Shown piece by piece: positions 26,279 to 37,731 of a DNA stretch of 64,000 bases. Position 1 is the first letter of the stretch; the number at the start of each line of letters is the position of its first letter. The stretch lies in contig NZ_CP113097.1 in the NCBI RefSeq assembly GCF_026625125.1, positions 3,038,001-3,102,000 on the forward strand. The letters are read 5' to 3'. The notes beneath the pieces were generated by a model, which was not told the DNA's origin, did no database searches, and saw nothing but the letters and a program-made list of their open reading frames with translations. Source of the stretch: Pseudomonas putida. Lineage in GTDB: Bacteria; Pseudomonadota; Gammaproteobacteria; Pseudomonadales; Pseudomonadaceae. The position numbers and the translations under genes are program-made.

Positions 26279-28204
26279 ATGACCACCTCTGGGGGAGCGG
26301 CGTTGCCCGCGAATGCGCCCGTGCAGGCAACACCGTTGCCTGGCCAGGCCTTTTCGCGGGCACGCCAGCTCCCCCAGGCGTTTCTGGGGCTCGTGCTGGC
26401 CTGCATGGGTTTTACTGCCCTAGCCGAACCGACACACGCCCTCACCGTCTACGGTGAAACCCCGCGCTACGCCCAGACGTTCCGCCACTTCGACTACGTC
26501 AACCCCAACGCCCCAAAGGGCGGCACCCTGCGCCGCTCAGCTACCGAAATCGGTCAGTTCGACCACATTCTGCCGTACATCGACAAAGGCATCGGCGTCA
26601 GTGAGGTCGATGGCTGGCTGTACGCGCCCTTGGCAGTGCGTTCGTTCGATGAGCCCTACACCGTCTATGGCCTGATCGCCCGGCGCATGGAGCGCGGCCC
26701 CCGGGACGCCTGGCTGCGTTTCGATATCGACCCCAGGGCAACCTTCGCCGACGGCAAGCCCGTGCGTGCCGAGGATGTGCGCTTCAGTTACGACAAACTG
26801 ATGAGCGAGGGCAGCCTCAAGTACCGGACCCAGTTCGCCGATGTGGCGGGTGTGACGGTCGAAGGCCCACACCGCGTGCGCTTCGACTTCAAGCAGCCCC
26901 ATGGCCGCACCTTGCCCCTGGACCTTGCCAGTTTGCCGGTCCTACCCGAACACGACTGGAAAAACCGCGACTTCGCCAACGGCGCCGGCTTTGACACCCC
27001 GGTCGGCAGCGGCCCGTACCGCATCGGGCGGATCGACAATGGCCGCAGCATCACCTTCGAGCGTGACCGCCACTGGTGGGCCAAGGACCTGCCCGTCAGC
27101 CGCGGTCGTTTCAATTTCGAGCGCATTCGCGTCGAGTACTTTGGCGATACCGAAGTGGCGCGCCAGGTGCTCAAGGGCGGTGGCTACGACTACAACCGCG
27201 AGTTCTCGGCCACGGCATTCACCTTGGGCTACAACGGTGCACAACTGGATGACGGCCGGCTGCAGCGCGCCCACCTGGGCCCGGCCAAGCCACAGACCGC
27301 CCAGGGCTTCGTGTTCAACCTGGACAGGCCGCAGTTCAAGGACCGCCGCGTGCGCCAGGCGCTGGCCATGCTATGGGACTTCGAGTGGAGCAACCGGCAG
27401 ATGATGCGCAACCTGTACATCCGCCAGCAGAGTATCTTTTCCAACACCCCGCTGGCGGCGCGTGAACTGCCGGATACCGGTGAGCTGCAATTGCTTGAGC
27501 CGCTGCGCGGCAAGGTCCCGGACGAAGTATTCACCCAAGTCTTCACAGCACCGGTAACCGACGGTTCGGGGATCGTGCGCACGCAGCAGTTGCAGGCCCT
27601 GGCCCTGCTGCAGCAGGCCGGCTGGCAGCCTGAGGGTGATCACCTGGTCAACGCCGAAGGCCAGCCGCTGACATTCACTTTTCTCAATGGCCAGGCCGGC
27701 CTCGAGCGCCTGCTGCTGCCCTGGAAGCGTAACCTGGCGCAGATCGGGGTTACCCTGAACATCCGCAATGTCGACTCGGCCCAGTACGTCAATCGCCTGA
27801 TGGCCCGTGACTACGACCTGATCGTCACCGGCTACCCGGTCACCCTGTCGCCGGGTGCCGAGCTCTACAACTATTTCGGGTCTGCGGCAGCCAACGATCC
27901 AGGCTCGAACAACCTGATGGTGCTCAAGGACCCTGCGGTAGACAGCCTGATCGACGGGCTGGTGCGCGCCGACACCCAGGCTGACATGCTGCATCACGCC
28001 CATGCGCTGGACCGTGTGCTGCAATGGAACTACTACTGGATCCCCAACTACTACCCGCCAGGCAGTTCGACCGTGTGGTGGAACCGCTTCGGCCTGCCCA
28101 AGGTCCAGCCTGCCTATGACGAAGGGCTGGACAGCTGGTGGGAAGTCAGCCCTACCGCCCTGACCAACGCACAGATGGCCGAGCGCCAGAAGGCTGCGCC
28201 ATGA
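26279..28204 (+). CDS. yejA: Peptide ABC transporter substrate-binding protein, YejA-like
   Basis: An extracytoplasmic solute-binding protein of family 5, up to 641 aa, for oligopeptides (microcin-C-type YejABEF system). The core begins [20 protein letters not shown] and contains [14 protein letters not shown] and [14 protein letters not shown]. The signal peptide is [19 protein letters not shown]. Its start is uncertain: codons 4-33 after the ATG at 26279 are made by a REP pair, so the native start may be TTG at 26336. The stop overlaps the yejB start by 4 nt. It binds cargo in the periplasm for the two permeases that follow. Confidence 0.85.
   Translation: MTTSGGAALPANAPVQATPLPGQAFSRARQLPQAFLGLVLACMGFTALAEPTHALTVYGETPRYAQTFRHFDYVNPNAPKGGTLRRSATEIGQFDHILPYIDKGIGVSEVDGWLYAPLAVRSFDEPYTVYGLIARRMERGPRDAWLRFDIDPRATFADGKPVRAEDVRFSYDKLMSEGSLKYRTQFADVAGVTVEGPHRVRFDFKQPHGRTLPLDLASLPVLPEHDWKNRDFANGAGFDTPVGSGPYRIGRIDNGRSITFERDRHWWAKDLPVSRGRFNFERIRVEYFGDTEVARQVLKGGGYDYNREFSATAFTLGYNGAQLDDGRLQRAHLGPAKPQTAQGFVFNLDRPQFKDRRVRQALAMLWDFEWSNRQMMRNLYIRQQSIFSNTPLAARELPDTGELQLLEPLRGKVPDEVFTQVFTAPVTDGSGIVRTQQLQALALLQQAGWQPEGDHLVNAEGQPLTFTFLNGQAGLERLLLPWKRNLAQIGVTLNIRNVDSAQYVNRLMARDYDLIVTGYPVTLSPGAELYNYFGSAAANDPGSNNLMVLKDPAVDSLIDGLVRADTQADMLHHAHALDRVLQWNYYWIPNYYPPGSSTVWWNRFGLPKVQPAYDEGLDSWWEVSPTALTNAQMAERQKAAP
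26288..26377. repeat. REPIN (inverted REP pair) inside the 5' end of yejA
   Basis: TGGGGGAGCGGCGTTGCCCG (starting at 26290) and, inverted, CGGGCACGCCAGCTCCCCCA (ending at 26376) flank a spacer. CCCGCGAA and TTCGCGGG pair across it. The sequence resembles the P. putida 35-bp REP in both orientations, and the whole is about 90 bp. It supplies part of the predicted N-terminus of the binding protein. Confidence 0.7.
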
Positions 28205-29259
28205 CCTCCTACATTCTGCGCCGCCTGCTGCTGATCATTCCCACGCTGCTGGCGATCCTGCTGGTCAACTTCGCCATTGTCCAGGCCGCCCCTGGCGGGC
28301 CAGTGGAGCAGGCCGTGGCCAGGCTGCAAGGCATCGGCGGCGGGGCGCCGGGCGCGCGGGCCGAGGTGGTTCAAGGCCAATCCCGCGCCACCCGTGGCCT
28401 GGACCCGAAACTGATCGAAGAGATCAAGCGCCAGTACGGCTTCGACAAAACGGCGCCGGAGCGTTTGTGGCTGATGCTCGGCCAATATGCGCGGCTGGAT
28501 TTCGGCCAAAGCTTCTTCCGCGGTGCCAAGGTCACCGACCTGATCCTGGACAAACTGCCGGTGACCTTGTCACTGGGGTTCTGGGCCACGTTGATCACCT
28601 ACCTGGTGTCGATCCCGCTGGGCATCCGCAAGGCGGTGCGCCACGGCAGCCGCTTCGACGCCTGGAGCAGTGCGCTGATCGTGATCGGTTACGCCCTGCC
28701 CTCCTTCCTGTTCGCCCTGTTGCTGATCGTGCTGTTCGCCGGTGGCACCTCGTTGAACTGGTTCCCGGTGCGTGGCCTGGTGTCGGAGCACTTCGACCAG
28801 CTCAGCCTGCTGGGCAAAGTCGCCGACTACTTCTGGCACCTGGTGCTGCCGGTGGGGGCACTGGTGGTCGGCGGGTTCGCTACGCTGACCTTGCTGACCA
28901 AGAACGCCTTCCTCGACGAAATCTCCCGTCAGTACGTGGTCACAGCGCGGGCCAAAGGCCTGAGCGAGCGCCGGGTGCTGTACGGCCACGTACTGCGCAA
29001 TGCCATGCTGGTGGTGCTGGCCGGCTTGCCGCAGGCGCTGATCACGGTGTTCTTTGCCGGGTCCCTGCTGATCGAGGTGATTTTCTCACTCGATGGCCTC
29101 GGCCGCATGAGCTACGAGGCAGCGGTCTCGCGTGACTATCCGGTAGTGTTCGGCACGCTGTTCATCTTCACCCTGGCCGGCCTGTTGATCCGCCTGATCG
29201 GCGATTTGTTGTACACCTTGCTCGATCCGCGCATCGACTTCGACGCGAGGGCGCACTGA
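28201..29259 (+). CDS. yejB: Peptide ABC transporter permease YejB
   Basis: A 352-aa inner-membrane permease. It opens [20 protein letters not shown], has six transmembrane segments and a periplasmic loop rich in Gly and Ala (residues 40-60), and carries the EAA loop [20 protein letters not shown] that docks an ATPase. The ATG overlaps the yejA stop, and its own stop overlaps the yejE start, so all three genes are translationally coupled. Confidence 0.9.
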   Translation: MTSYILRRLLLIIPTLLAILLVNFAIVQAAPGGPVEQAVARLQGIGGGAPGARAEVVQGQSRATRGLDPKLIEEIKRQYGFDKTAPERLWLMLGQYARLDFGQSFFRGAKVTDLILDKLPVTLSLGFWATLITYLVSIPLGIRKAVRHGSRFDAWSSALIVIGYALPSFLFALLLIVLFAGGTSLNWFPVRGLVSEHFDQLSLLGKVADYFWHLVLPVGALVVGGFATLTLLTKNAFLDEISRQYVVTARAKGLSERRVLYGHVLRNAMLVVLAGLPQALITVFFAGSLLIEVIFSLDGLGRMSYEAAVSRDYPVVFGTLFIFTLAGLLIRLIGDLLYTLLDPRIDFDARAH

Positions 29260-30275
29260 TGCTCTCGCCGGTTTCGCGTCGCCGACTGCAACGCTTTCGT
29301 CGCAACCGTCGTGGCTGGGTGTCGTTGTGGCTGTTCGCTGGCCTGCTGCTGCTCAGCCTCGGCGCGGAGCTCGTGGCCAACGACAAACCCTTGCTGCTGG
29401 GCTACAAGGGCGAGCTGTACATGCCTGCGCTCAAGCGCTACAGCGAGCAGCAGTTTGGTGGCCAACTGCCGTTCCAGCCGGACTACCGTAGCGCGTATGT
29501 ACGCCAGTTGATCGAGGGCCAGGGCGGCTGGATGCTGTTCGCACCGATTCCGTTCAGTGCCGACACCCCTAACTATGACCTGCAAGTCCCCACGCCAAGC
29601 CCACCGAGCAGCAGCAACTGGCTGGGTACCGACGACCAGGGCCGCGACGTGCTCGCGCGGGTGTTGTACGGCACCCGGGTATCGCTGCTGTTCGCTTTTG
29701 CCCTGACCGTGGTCAGCGTGCTGATCGGCGTCAGCGCCGGGGCCCTGCAGGGCTACCACGGTGGTTGGGTGGACCTGCTCGGGCAACGCGTGCTGGAGGT
29801 GTGGTCAGGGTTGCCGGTGCTGTACCTGCTGATCATCCTCAGCGGTTTCGTTGAGCCGGACTTCTGGTGGCTGCTGGGGATCATGGCGCTGTTCTCGTGG
29901 TTGACCCTGGTGGATGTGGTGCGTGCCGAGTTCCTGCGCGGGCGCAACCTGGAGTACGTCAAGGCCGCCCGCGCACTGGGCCTGCCGGACAGCCAGGTGA
30001 TGCTGCGGCACATCCTGCCCAATGCGATGAATGCCACGCTGACCTATGTGCCATTCATGCTCACCGGGGCCATCACCACACTGACCGCATTGGACTTCCT
30101 CGGCTTTGGCATGCCGGCCGGCAGTGCTTCGCTGGGCGAGTTGGTCACCCAGGGCAAACAGCACCTGGAGGCACCTTGGCTGGGCTTCACCGCGTTCTTC
30201 GCGCTGGCGCTGGTGCTGTCATTGCTGGTGTTTATCGGAGATGCCATGCGTGAGGCTTTCGACCCGCGCGTTTAG
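29259..30275 (+). CDS. yejE: Peptide ABC transporter permease YejE
   Basis: A 338-aa inner-membrane permease partner of YejB. It has the N-terminal arginine-rich RRRLQRFRRNRRGW before TM1, a large periplasmic segment (residues 40-130) containing NWLGTDDQGRDVLARVLYGT, and the EAA loop YVKAARALGLPDSQVMLRHI. The start overlaps yejB by 1 nt (TGATG). No gene for the YejF-type ATPase follows; the next gene is the sigma-54 activator hbcR, so the ATPase must be encoded elsewhere. Confidence 0.9.
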   Translation: MLSPVSRRRLQRFRRNRRGWVSLWLFAGLLLLSLGAELVANDKPLLLGYKGELYMPALKRYSEQQFGGQLPFQPDYRSAYVRQLIEGQGGWMLFAPIPFSADTPNYDLQVPTPSPPSSSNWLGTDDQGRDVLARVLYGTRVSLLFAFALTVVSVLIGVSAGALQGYHGGWVDLLGQRVLEVWSGLPVLYLLIILSGFVEPDFWWLLGIMALFSWLTLVDVVRAEFLRGRNLEYVKAARALGLPDSQVMLRHILPNAMNATLTYVPFMLTGAITTLTALDFLGFGMPAGSASLGELVTQGKQHLEAPWLGFTAFFALALVLSLLVFIGDAMREAFDPRV

Positions 30276-30310
30276 GCTGGCGCGGCCATCACAGGTTTCA
30301 GGGAACTGCC

Positions 30311-31693
30311 ATGCAAGAAAGCAACACCCTCAAGGACTACCCTCAGGTACGGCAACTGGCGATCCGCTCGCTGTTCGAAATCATCGAGCAGTCCAGCGAA
30401 GGCACGGTGATCGTCGACCGCGACGCGCGAATCGTGTGGATGAACGAACGCTACGCCCGGCGTTTTGGCCTGGCCGATGCAGCCAGTGCCATCGGCCAGC
30501 CATGCGAAACGGTGATCCCGGGCAGCCTGATGCGCGAGGTGGTGAGTAACGGCCGGCCGATCCTGCTGGACATGCTCGACACCCCTAACGAGCCACTGGT
30601 GGTCATGCGCCTGCCTATCCACGATGCCCAAGGGGCGCTGATCGGTGCGATCGGCTTTGCCCTGTTCGACCAATTGCGCAGCCTGTCGCCACTGCTCAAG
30701 CGCTATTCGAGCATGCAGCAGGAATTGGCCACGACACGCTCGCAGTTGCGCGCGCGCCAGGCCAAATACAGTTTTGCCCAATTCGTCGGCAGCAGCGCCG
30801 CGAGCCTTGAGGCCAAACGCCGGGCCAGGCGTGGCGCGGCCAGCGAATCACCCGTGTTGCTGCTTGGCGAAACCGGCACCGGCAAAGAGCTGCTGGCCCA
30901 CGCCATCCACGCAGCGTCGGCACGTGCGCACAAAGCCTTTGTCAGCATCAACAGCGCAGCGATTCCCGAGGCGCTGCTGGAGGCCGAGTTCTTCGGCACG
31001 GCACCAGGCGCCTTTACCGGCGCTGACCGCAAGGGGCGTAGCGGCAAGTTGCAGTTGGCCGAAGGCGGCACCTTGTTCCTCGACGAAATCGGCGACATGC
31101 CTTTGGCCCTGCAAAGCAAGCTGCTGCGAGTGCTGCAGGAGAAGGAATACGAACCGGTGGGCTCGAACCAGATGCTGCGCAGCGACGTGCGTATCATCGC
31201 TGCCACTTCGATCGATTTGCAGGCGGCCATCGCCCGCGGGGCGTTCCGCGCCGATCTGTATTACCGCCTGAATGTGCTGCCAATCCAGGCCCCGCCGCTG
31301 CGCGAGCGCCTCGAAGACCTGCCGGCATTGTGCGAGGCGATCCTCGCCGAACTGGGCAGCCAGTTCGAGCTGGAGCCCGATGCGCTGCAATTGCTGGCCC
31401 GCCATGCCTGGCCCGGGAACATCCGTGAGCTGCGCAACGTGCTGGAGCGGGCGACCCTGCTGGCGGACCAGCCGCGCCTTGCCGCCATGGACGTGCGCGA
31501 GGCACTCGGGCCGGTGACGCCCGTTGCTACGCCACCCCAGCGGCAAAGCTACCGCGATGCCTGTGCGCAATTCGAGCGCAAACTGATTGCCGATGCCTTG
31601 GCCGAGCACGCCGGAAATGTGGTCGAAGCAGCGAAAGCATTGGGCTTGGGTCGTTCGACGTTCTACAAGAAAAGGGTGGCTTTGGGAGTGTAA
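30311..31693 (+). CDS. hbcR: Sigma-54 activator of 3-hydroxybutyrate catabolism, HbcR-like
   Basis: A 460-aa enhancer-binding protein. Residues 15-130 form a PAS sensor (EGTVIVDRDARIVWMNERYA). The AAA+ domain has Walker A GETGTGKE at 186, GAFTGA at 233, and GGTLFLDEIGDMPLALQSKL. The Fis-type helix-turn-helix is AAKALGLGRSTFYKKRVALG. It lies directly before a GntP permease and a 3-hydroxybutyrate dehydrogenase gene, the arrangement of PA2005-PA2003 in P. aeruginosa where HbcR activates these genes. Three matching palindromes and a sigma-54 promoter stand immediately downstream. The symbol rests on context and architecture. Confidence 0.88.
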   Translation: MQESNTLKDYPQVRQLAIRSLFEIIEQSSEGTVIVDRDARIVWMNERYARRFGLADAASAIGQPCETVIPGSLMREVVSNGRPILLDMLDTPNEPLVVMRLPIHDAQGALIGAIGFALFDQLRSLSPLLKRYSSMQQELATTRSQLRARQAKYSFAQFVGSSAASLEAKRRARRGAASESPVLLLGETGTGKELLAHAIHAASARAHKAFVSINSAAIPEALLEAEFFGTAPGAFTGADRKGRSGKLQLAEGGTLFLDEIGDMPLALQSKLLRVLQEKEYEPVGSNQMLRSDVRIIAATSIDLQAAIARGAFRADLYYRLNVLPIQAPPLRERLEDLPALCEAILAELGSQFELEPDALQLLARHAWPGNIRELRNVLERATLLADQPRLAAMDVREALGPVTPVATPPQRQSYRDACAQFERKLIADALAEHAGNVVEAAKALGLGRSTFYKKRVALGV

Positions 31694-31799
31694 GTCTCTT
31701 TTTAGAGACTAATGTTTCTGATCGGAGACAGCGCTTAGCGCTCTGACAGACGCAGCGTTTGGGTTGGATTCTTGCCCAAGTCAGTCTCGAATGGGAGAC
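31694..31799. promoter_or_regulatory. Three GTCTC-N6-GAGAC enhancer sites
   Basis: Two perfect 16-bp dyads of form GTCTC-N6-GAGAC lie at 31694-31709 and 31784-31799, with an imperfect one (GTTTC-N6-GAGAC) at 31714-31729. Centres are 20 and 70 bp apart, close to whole helical turns, so all face one side. They lie 50-160 bp before the sigma-54 promoter. Binding by the adjacent HbcR-like activator is inferred. Confidence 0.75.
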
Positions 31800-31850
31800 A
31801 CAGCGATCTTGTTTTTAGTAAAAAACCATACAAATCAATGACTTAAATAT

Positions 31851-31866
31851 TGGCACGATTCCCGCT
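31851..31866 (+). promoter_or_regulatory. Sigma-54 promoter of the hydroxybutyrate operon
   Basis: TGGCACGATTCCCGCT has the full -24 element TGGCACG and the invariant GC of the -12 element at correct spacing; the -12 reads CCGCT instead of TTGCT. It lies 49 nt before the GntP permease start, downstream of the enhancer sites. Confidence 0.85.
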
Positions 31867-31914
31867 ATCTCCCGGCTACCGATAACAACAAGACTTACCC
31901 AGGAGATCTACCCG

Positions 31915-33306
31915 ATGACCGTGCTCATCGCTCTCGCCGCTTTGGCCCTGCTGATGCTGGCCGCCTACCGCGGTTACAGCGTGATCCTTTTCGCGCCCAT
32001 CGCCGCCCTCGGCGCGGTGCTGCTGACCGACCCCGCCGCCGTGGCGCCCGCCTTCACCGGGGTGTTCATGGAAAAGATGGTCGGCTTCATCAAGCTGTAC
32101 TTCCCGGTGTTCCTGCTGGGCGCAGTGTTCGGCAAGCTCATCGAACTGTCCGGTTTCTCGCGCTCGATCGTCGCCGCGGCCATCCGCCTGCTCGGCACGC
32201 GACAGGCCATGCTGGTGATCGTGCTGGTCTGCGCCTTGCTCACCTATGGCGGGGTATCGCTGTTTGTGGTGGTGTTCGCGGTGTATCCGTTCGCTGCAGA
32301 AATGTTCCGTCAAAGCGATATACCCAAGCGCCTGATCCCGGCGACCATCGCCTTGGGCGCCTTCTCGTTCACCATGGACGCCCTGCCCGGCACCCCACAG
32401 ATCCAGAACATCATCCCCAGCACCTTCTTCAACACCACTGCCTGGGCCGCGCCCTGGCTGGGGCTGATCGGCACGGTGTTCGTGTTCTGCAGCGGCATGC
32501 TTTACCTGCAACGCCAGCGCAACAAAGCCCAGCGCGCCGGCGAGGGCTATGGCAGCAACCTGCGCAACGAACCGGAGACTGCCGCCGACCTGACCTTGCC
32601 CAACCCTTGGCTGGCGCTTTCGCCGCTGGTGCTGGTGGGTGTGATGAACCTGCTGTTCACCCACTGGATCCCACAGTGGTACGGCGCCAGCCATACCCTG
32701 CAGCTGCCGGGCATGAGTGCGCCGGTGAACAGCGACGTGGCCAAGCTCACGGCAATCTGGGCAGTGCAGGCCGCGCTTCTGGTGGGCATCCTGATGGTGC
32801 TGGTCTGCGCCTTCGGCGCCATCCGTGAGCGGCTGGCCGAAGGCACCAAAAGTGCTGTCGGTGGCGCCTTGCTGGCCGCCATGAACACAGCGTCAGAATA
32901 CGGCTTTGGTGCAGTGATCGCTTCGCTGCCAGGCTTTCTGGTGCTGGCCGATGCCCTGCGCGGCATCCCCAACCCGCTGGTCAATGAAGCCATCACCGTG
33001 ACGCTGCTGGCGGGTATCACCGGTTCCGCTTCGGGCGGCATGAGCATTGCCCTGGCGGCCATGGGCGACAGCTTCATCGCCGCGGCGAACGCCGCCAACA
33101 TCCCGCTCGAGGTGCTACACCGGGTGGCCGCGATGGCCAGCGGCGGCATGGACACCCTGCCGCACAACGGTGCGGTGATCACCTTGCTGGCCGTCACCGG
33201 CTTGACCCATCGCGAGGCCTACAAGGACATTTTCGGTATTACCCTGATCAAGACCCTGGCGGTCTTCGTGGTCATCGCCACGTTCTACGCCACCGGCATC
33301 GTCTAA
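31915..33306 (+). CDS. GntP-family permease, probable 3-hydroxybutyrate uptake
   Basis: A 463-aa inner-membrane transporter with 12-14 hydrophobic segments. The N-terminus (MTVLIALAALALLMLAAYRG) and SASGGMSIALAAMGDSF fit the GntP (gluconate/hydroxy acid:H+ symporter) family, as does the conserved ASGGMDTLPHNGAVITLL near the C-terminus. CAGGAG precedes the ATG. It is the first gene after the sigma-54 promoter and is followed 11 nt later by hbdH, so 3-hydroxybutyrate is the likely substrate. The specificity is inferred. Confidence 0.85.
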   Translation: MTVLIALAALALLMLAAYRGYSVILFAPIAALGAVLLTDPAAVAPAFTGVFMEKMVGFIKLYFPVFLLGAVFGKLIELSGFSRSIVAAAIRLLGTRQAMLVIVLVCALLTYGGVSLFVVVFAVYPFAAEMFRQSDIPKRLIPATIALGAFSFTMDALPGTPQIQNIIPSTFFNTTAWAAPWLGLIGTVFVFCSGMLYLQRQRNKAQRAGEGYGSNLRNEPETAADLTLPNPWLALSPLVLVGVMNLLFTHWIPQWYGASHTLQLPGMSAPVNSDVAKLTAIWAVQAALLVGILMVLVCAFGAIRERLAEGTKSAVGGALLAAMNTASEYGFGAVIASLPGFLVLADALRGIPNPLVNEAITVTLLAGITGSASGGMSIALAAMGDSFIAAANAANIPLEVLHRVAAMASGGMDTLPHNGAVITLLAVTGLTHREAYKDIFGITLIKTLAVFVVIATFYATGIV

Positions 33307-33317
33307 GGAGCTTTTGC

Positions 33318-34088
33318 ATGACCCTCAAAGGCAAGACTGCACTCATTACCGGATCCACCAGCGGCATTGGCCTGGGCATCGCCCAGGTGCTGGCCCGCGC
33401 CGGCGCCAACATCCTGCTCAACGGTTTCGGCGACCCGGCAGCGGCGCTGGCCGAGGTTGCGCAACAGGGGGCGAAGGTTGCGCACCATCCGGCCGACCTT
33501 AGCGATGTCGCCCAGATAGAAGCCTTGTTCGCGTTTGCCGAACAGACCTTCGGCGGTGTCGACATCCTGGTCAACAACGCGGGCATCCAGCATGTGGCGC
33601 CGGTCGAGCAGTTTCCGCTGCAAAGCTGGGACAAGATCATCGCCCTGAACCTGTCGGCGGTATTCCATGGCACGCGCCTGGCCCTGCCCGGCATGCGTGC
33701 GCGCAACTGGGGGCGCATCGTCAACGTCGCTTCGGTGCACGGCTTGGTCGGCTCCACCGGCAAAGCAGCTTATGTGGCGGCCAAGCATGGCGTGGTCGGC
33801 CTGACCAAGGTCGTGGGGCTGGAAACCGCCACCGGCAATGTCACCTGCAACGCCATCTGCCCAGGCTGGGTGCTGACCCCGCTGGTGCAAAAGCAGATCG
33901 ACGAACGTGCCGCCAAGGGTGTCACCCCGCAGCAGGCGCAAGAGGACTTGCTGGCCGAGAAGCAACCGTCATTGGCCTTCGTCACGCCTGAGCAGCTGGG
34001 CGAACTGGTACTATTCCTCTGCAGCGAGGCCGCAAGCCAGGTCCGCGGCGCCGCCTGGAATGTCGATGGTGGCTGGCTGGCCCAGTGA
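33318..34088 (+). CDS. hbdH: 3-Hydroxybutyrate dehydrogenase
   Basis: A 256-aa short-chain dehydrogenase that oxidises D-3-hydroxybutyrate to acetoacetate with NAD+. Family motifs are [20 protein letters not shown], the catalytic YVAAKHG and [20 protein letters not shown], the last typical of bacterial HbdH/BdhA. AAGGAG lies before the ATG. It follows the GntP permease in one operon. Acetoacetate would then be activated by the acetoacetyl-CoA synthetase encoded just downstream. Confidence 0.93.
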   Translation: MTLKGKTALITGSTSGIGLGIAQVLARAGANILLNGFGDPAAALAEVAQQGAKVAHHPADLSDVAQIEALFAFAEQTFGGVDILVNNAGIQHVAPVEQFPLQSWDKIIALNLSAVFHGTRLALPGMRARNWGRIVNVASVHGLVGSTGKAAYVAAKHGVVGLTKVVGLETATGNVTCNAICPGWVLTPLVQKQIDERAAKGVTPQQAQEDLLAEKQPSLAFVTPEQLGELVLFLCSEAASQVRGAAWNVDGGWLAQ

Positions 34089-34143
34089 TGGTTGGCCCCG
34101 GCCTGGCGCGGCGCTTGCCATCGTTCAACTGCAAGGAGGCCCT

Positions 34144-34623
34144 ATGCGCCCGATCCCCCCATCCGCGATCCTGGCCCTGACCCTGGCGGCCACTGCCCCG
34201 GCGATGGCCGCCAGCCTGAAGGACGTCGCACCTTACCCCGAGGCCGAAAAAGGCTTTACCCGGCAGGTCATCCACCTGCCCACGCAAGCCGACGAGCAAG
34301 CCCACAAACTTGAAATCATCGCTGGCAAGACGCTCCAGGTGGACTGCAACCGCCAGCGCCTGGCCGGCAGCCTGGAGGAACACACCCTTGAAGGCTGGGG
34401 CTACAGTTATTACCGCCTGGACAAGGTCGGCGGGCCGGCCAGCACCCTGATGGCCTGCCCGGATGGCAAAAAGACCGAGGCCTTCGTGCCAGTGGTCGGT
34501 GAAGGCTTCCTGCTGCGCTACAACAGCAAGTTGCCTGTGGTGGTGTATGTGCCCGAAGGTGTGCAGGTGCGTTACCGGGTGTGGTCGGCAGCGCAGGAGG
34601 TGCAAACGGCCAAGGTGGAGTAA
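34144..34623 (+). CDS. eco: Ecotin, periplasmic serine-protease inhibitor
   Basis: A 159-aa exported protein with signal peptide [15 protein letters not shown]. The mature part aligns by eye with E. coli ecotin: [50 protein letters not shown] and MACPDGKK, plus [17 protein letters not shown]. The two disulfide cysteines (VDC and MAC) are kept. The reactive loop reads STLMAC, so P1 is Leu where E. coli has Met. Ecotin dimers block trypsin-, chymotrypsin- and elastase-like proteases in the periplasm. It sits between hbdH and acetoacetyl-CoA synthetase genes, 55 nt after hbdH, an odd place with no metabolic link. Confidence 0.93.
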   Translation: MRPIPPSAILALTLAATAPAMAASLKDVAPYPEAEKGFTRQVIHLPTQADEQAHKLEIIAGKTLQVDCNRQRLAGSLEEHTLEGWGYSYYRLDKVGGPASTLMACPDGKKTEAFVPVVGEGFLLRYNSKLPVVVYVPEGVQVRYRVWSAAQEVQTAKVE

Positions 34624-34640
34624 ATTCAAGCGTAGCGGTA

Positions 34641-34668
34641 CCTGATCCCCGGCAAGCCGGTGATCAGG
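34641..34668. repeat. REP-core hairpin after ecotin
   Basis: CCTGATC and GATCAGG enclose the REP core CCCGGCAAGCCGG, making a strong hairpin 17 nt after the ecotin stop. It may stabilise or end the upstream transcript. No U-tract follows. Confidence 0.55.
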
Positions 34669-34694
34669 TGCGTCATGGCACTGGGAGGTATGGC

Positions 34695-36656
<1,962 letters not shown>

Positions 36657-36692
36657 TGGCGCCCTTTTTTCACCCCGAAGCACAGGTGTCTC

Positions 36693-36968
36693 ATGAAAGC
36701 TCAAGCCCGCCACATCCTGGTCAAGACCGCTGAAGAGGCCGAAAAGCTCAAACAGCGCATCGCCAATGGCGAGGCCTTCGACGTGCTGGCCAAGAAGTTC
36801 TCCACCTGCCCTTCGGGCAAGCGCGGCGGCGACCTGGGCGAAGTGCGGCCAGGGCAGCTGGTCGGGGCGATCGACCAGGTGATTTTCAAGAAACCCCTGC
36901 GTGTGGTGCACGGGCCGATAAAAAGCAAGTTCGGCTACCACCTGGTGCAGACGTTCTACCGCGACTGA
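36693..36968 (+). CDS. ppiC: Parvulin peptidyl-prolyl isomerase PpiC (copy 2)
   Basis: A 91-aa single-domain parvulin: MKAQARHILVKTAEEAEKL, STCPSGKRGGDLGEVRPGQL, VHGPIKSKFGYHLVQ. It is cytoplasmic and close in length to the E. coli protein. It lies 36 nt after the acetoacetyl-CoA synthetase gene and convergent with a LysE exporter. It is a paralogue of the gene at 25984 and shares its core, yet differs along most of its surface. Confidence 0.93.
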   Translation: MKAQARHILVKTAEEAEKLKQRIANGEAFDVLAKKFSTCPSGKRGGDLGEVRPGQLVGAIDQVIFKKPLRVVHGPIKSKFGYHLVQTFYRD

Positions 36969-36976
36969 ACGCGCCA

Positions 36977-37600
36977 TTAACGGCGCGCGGCCAGCAAGCC
37001 GAGGCCTGCGCAACCGAGCAGGCCGGCGCTGACCCGGTTGAACACCCGGCGCGGGCCCGGCTGGCTGAACCAGCGCTGCAGGTAGGCGCCAAGGCCGGCA
37101 TAGAGGGCAATCGCCACCCATTCCAGCAGCAGGAACAGTACCCCCAACCAGAGAAACTGCTCACTGACCGGGGTGGTGCTGCCTACCGTGACGAACTGTG
37201 GCAGGAAAGCGGTAAAAATCAGGATCGCTTTCGGGTTGCCCGCGGCCACCCAGAACTCCTGCCGCGCCAGGCGCCAACTGCCACGCGGTTGCTCGCTGGC
37301 CACCAGCGCCTCGCCCACCGGGGCGCACCACAGCTGCCAGGCGATGTAGAACAGGTAGGCCGCACCCACCACCTTGATCACCAGGAACAGGTATTCGCTG
37401 GTGTGCAGCACCACCGCCAGGCCCATCGCTGCCAAGGCAATCATGCCGCTGAAGGCGATGATGCGCCCGCCACCTGCTACGCAGGCGGTACGCAGGCCGT
37501 AGCGGCTGGCATTGTGCAACGACAACAGGTTGTTCGGCCCAGGTGCCATGTTCAGGGCGAAGCAGGCAGGGATGAATAACAGCAGGCTCGACAGGTCCAT
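36977..37600 (-). CDS. LysE/RhtB-family amino-acid exporter
   Basis: A 207-aa inner-membrane protein with six hydrophobic segments. The start is the ATG at 37600 (MDLSSLLLFIPACFALNMAPG), preceded by CAGGAGAACG. The family motif NMAPGPNNLL and the loop GNPKAILIFTAFLPQF are clear. It exports amino acids or homoserine-lactone-like compounds. The AraC-type gene is divergent from it with 131 nt between and is the likely regulator. The substrate is unknown. Confidence 0.88.
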   Translation of the reverse strand: MDLSSLLLFIPACFALNMAPGPNNLLSLHNASRYGLRTACVAGGGRIIAFSGMIALAAMGLAVVLHTSEYLFLVIKVVGAAYLFYIAWQLWCAPVGEALVASEQPRGSWRLARQEFWVAAGNPKAILIFTAFLPQFVTVGSTTPVSEQFLWLGVLFLLLEWVAIALYAGLGAYLQRWFSQPGPRRVFNRVSAGLLGCAGLGLLAARR

Positions 37601-37731
37601 TTCGTTCTCCTGGAAATCTGCCGCCAATTTCGATGCTCAAGCGGTACCGGGTCAAGGTACAGCCACAGGCAAAAACTGTACGGCAGTGCGTTCGGCGCTG
37701 TTAAGCTGCCAGCCAGACCAAGGACTTCAGC

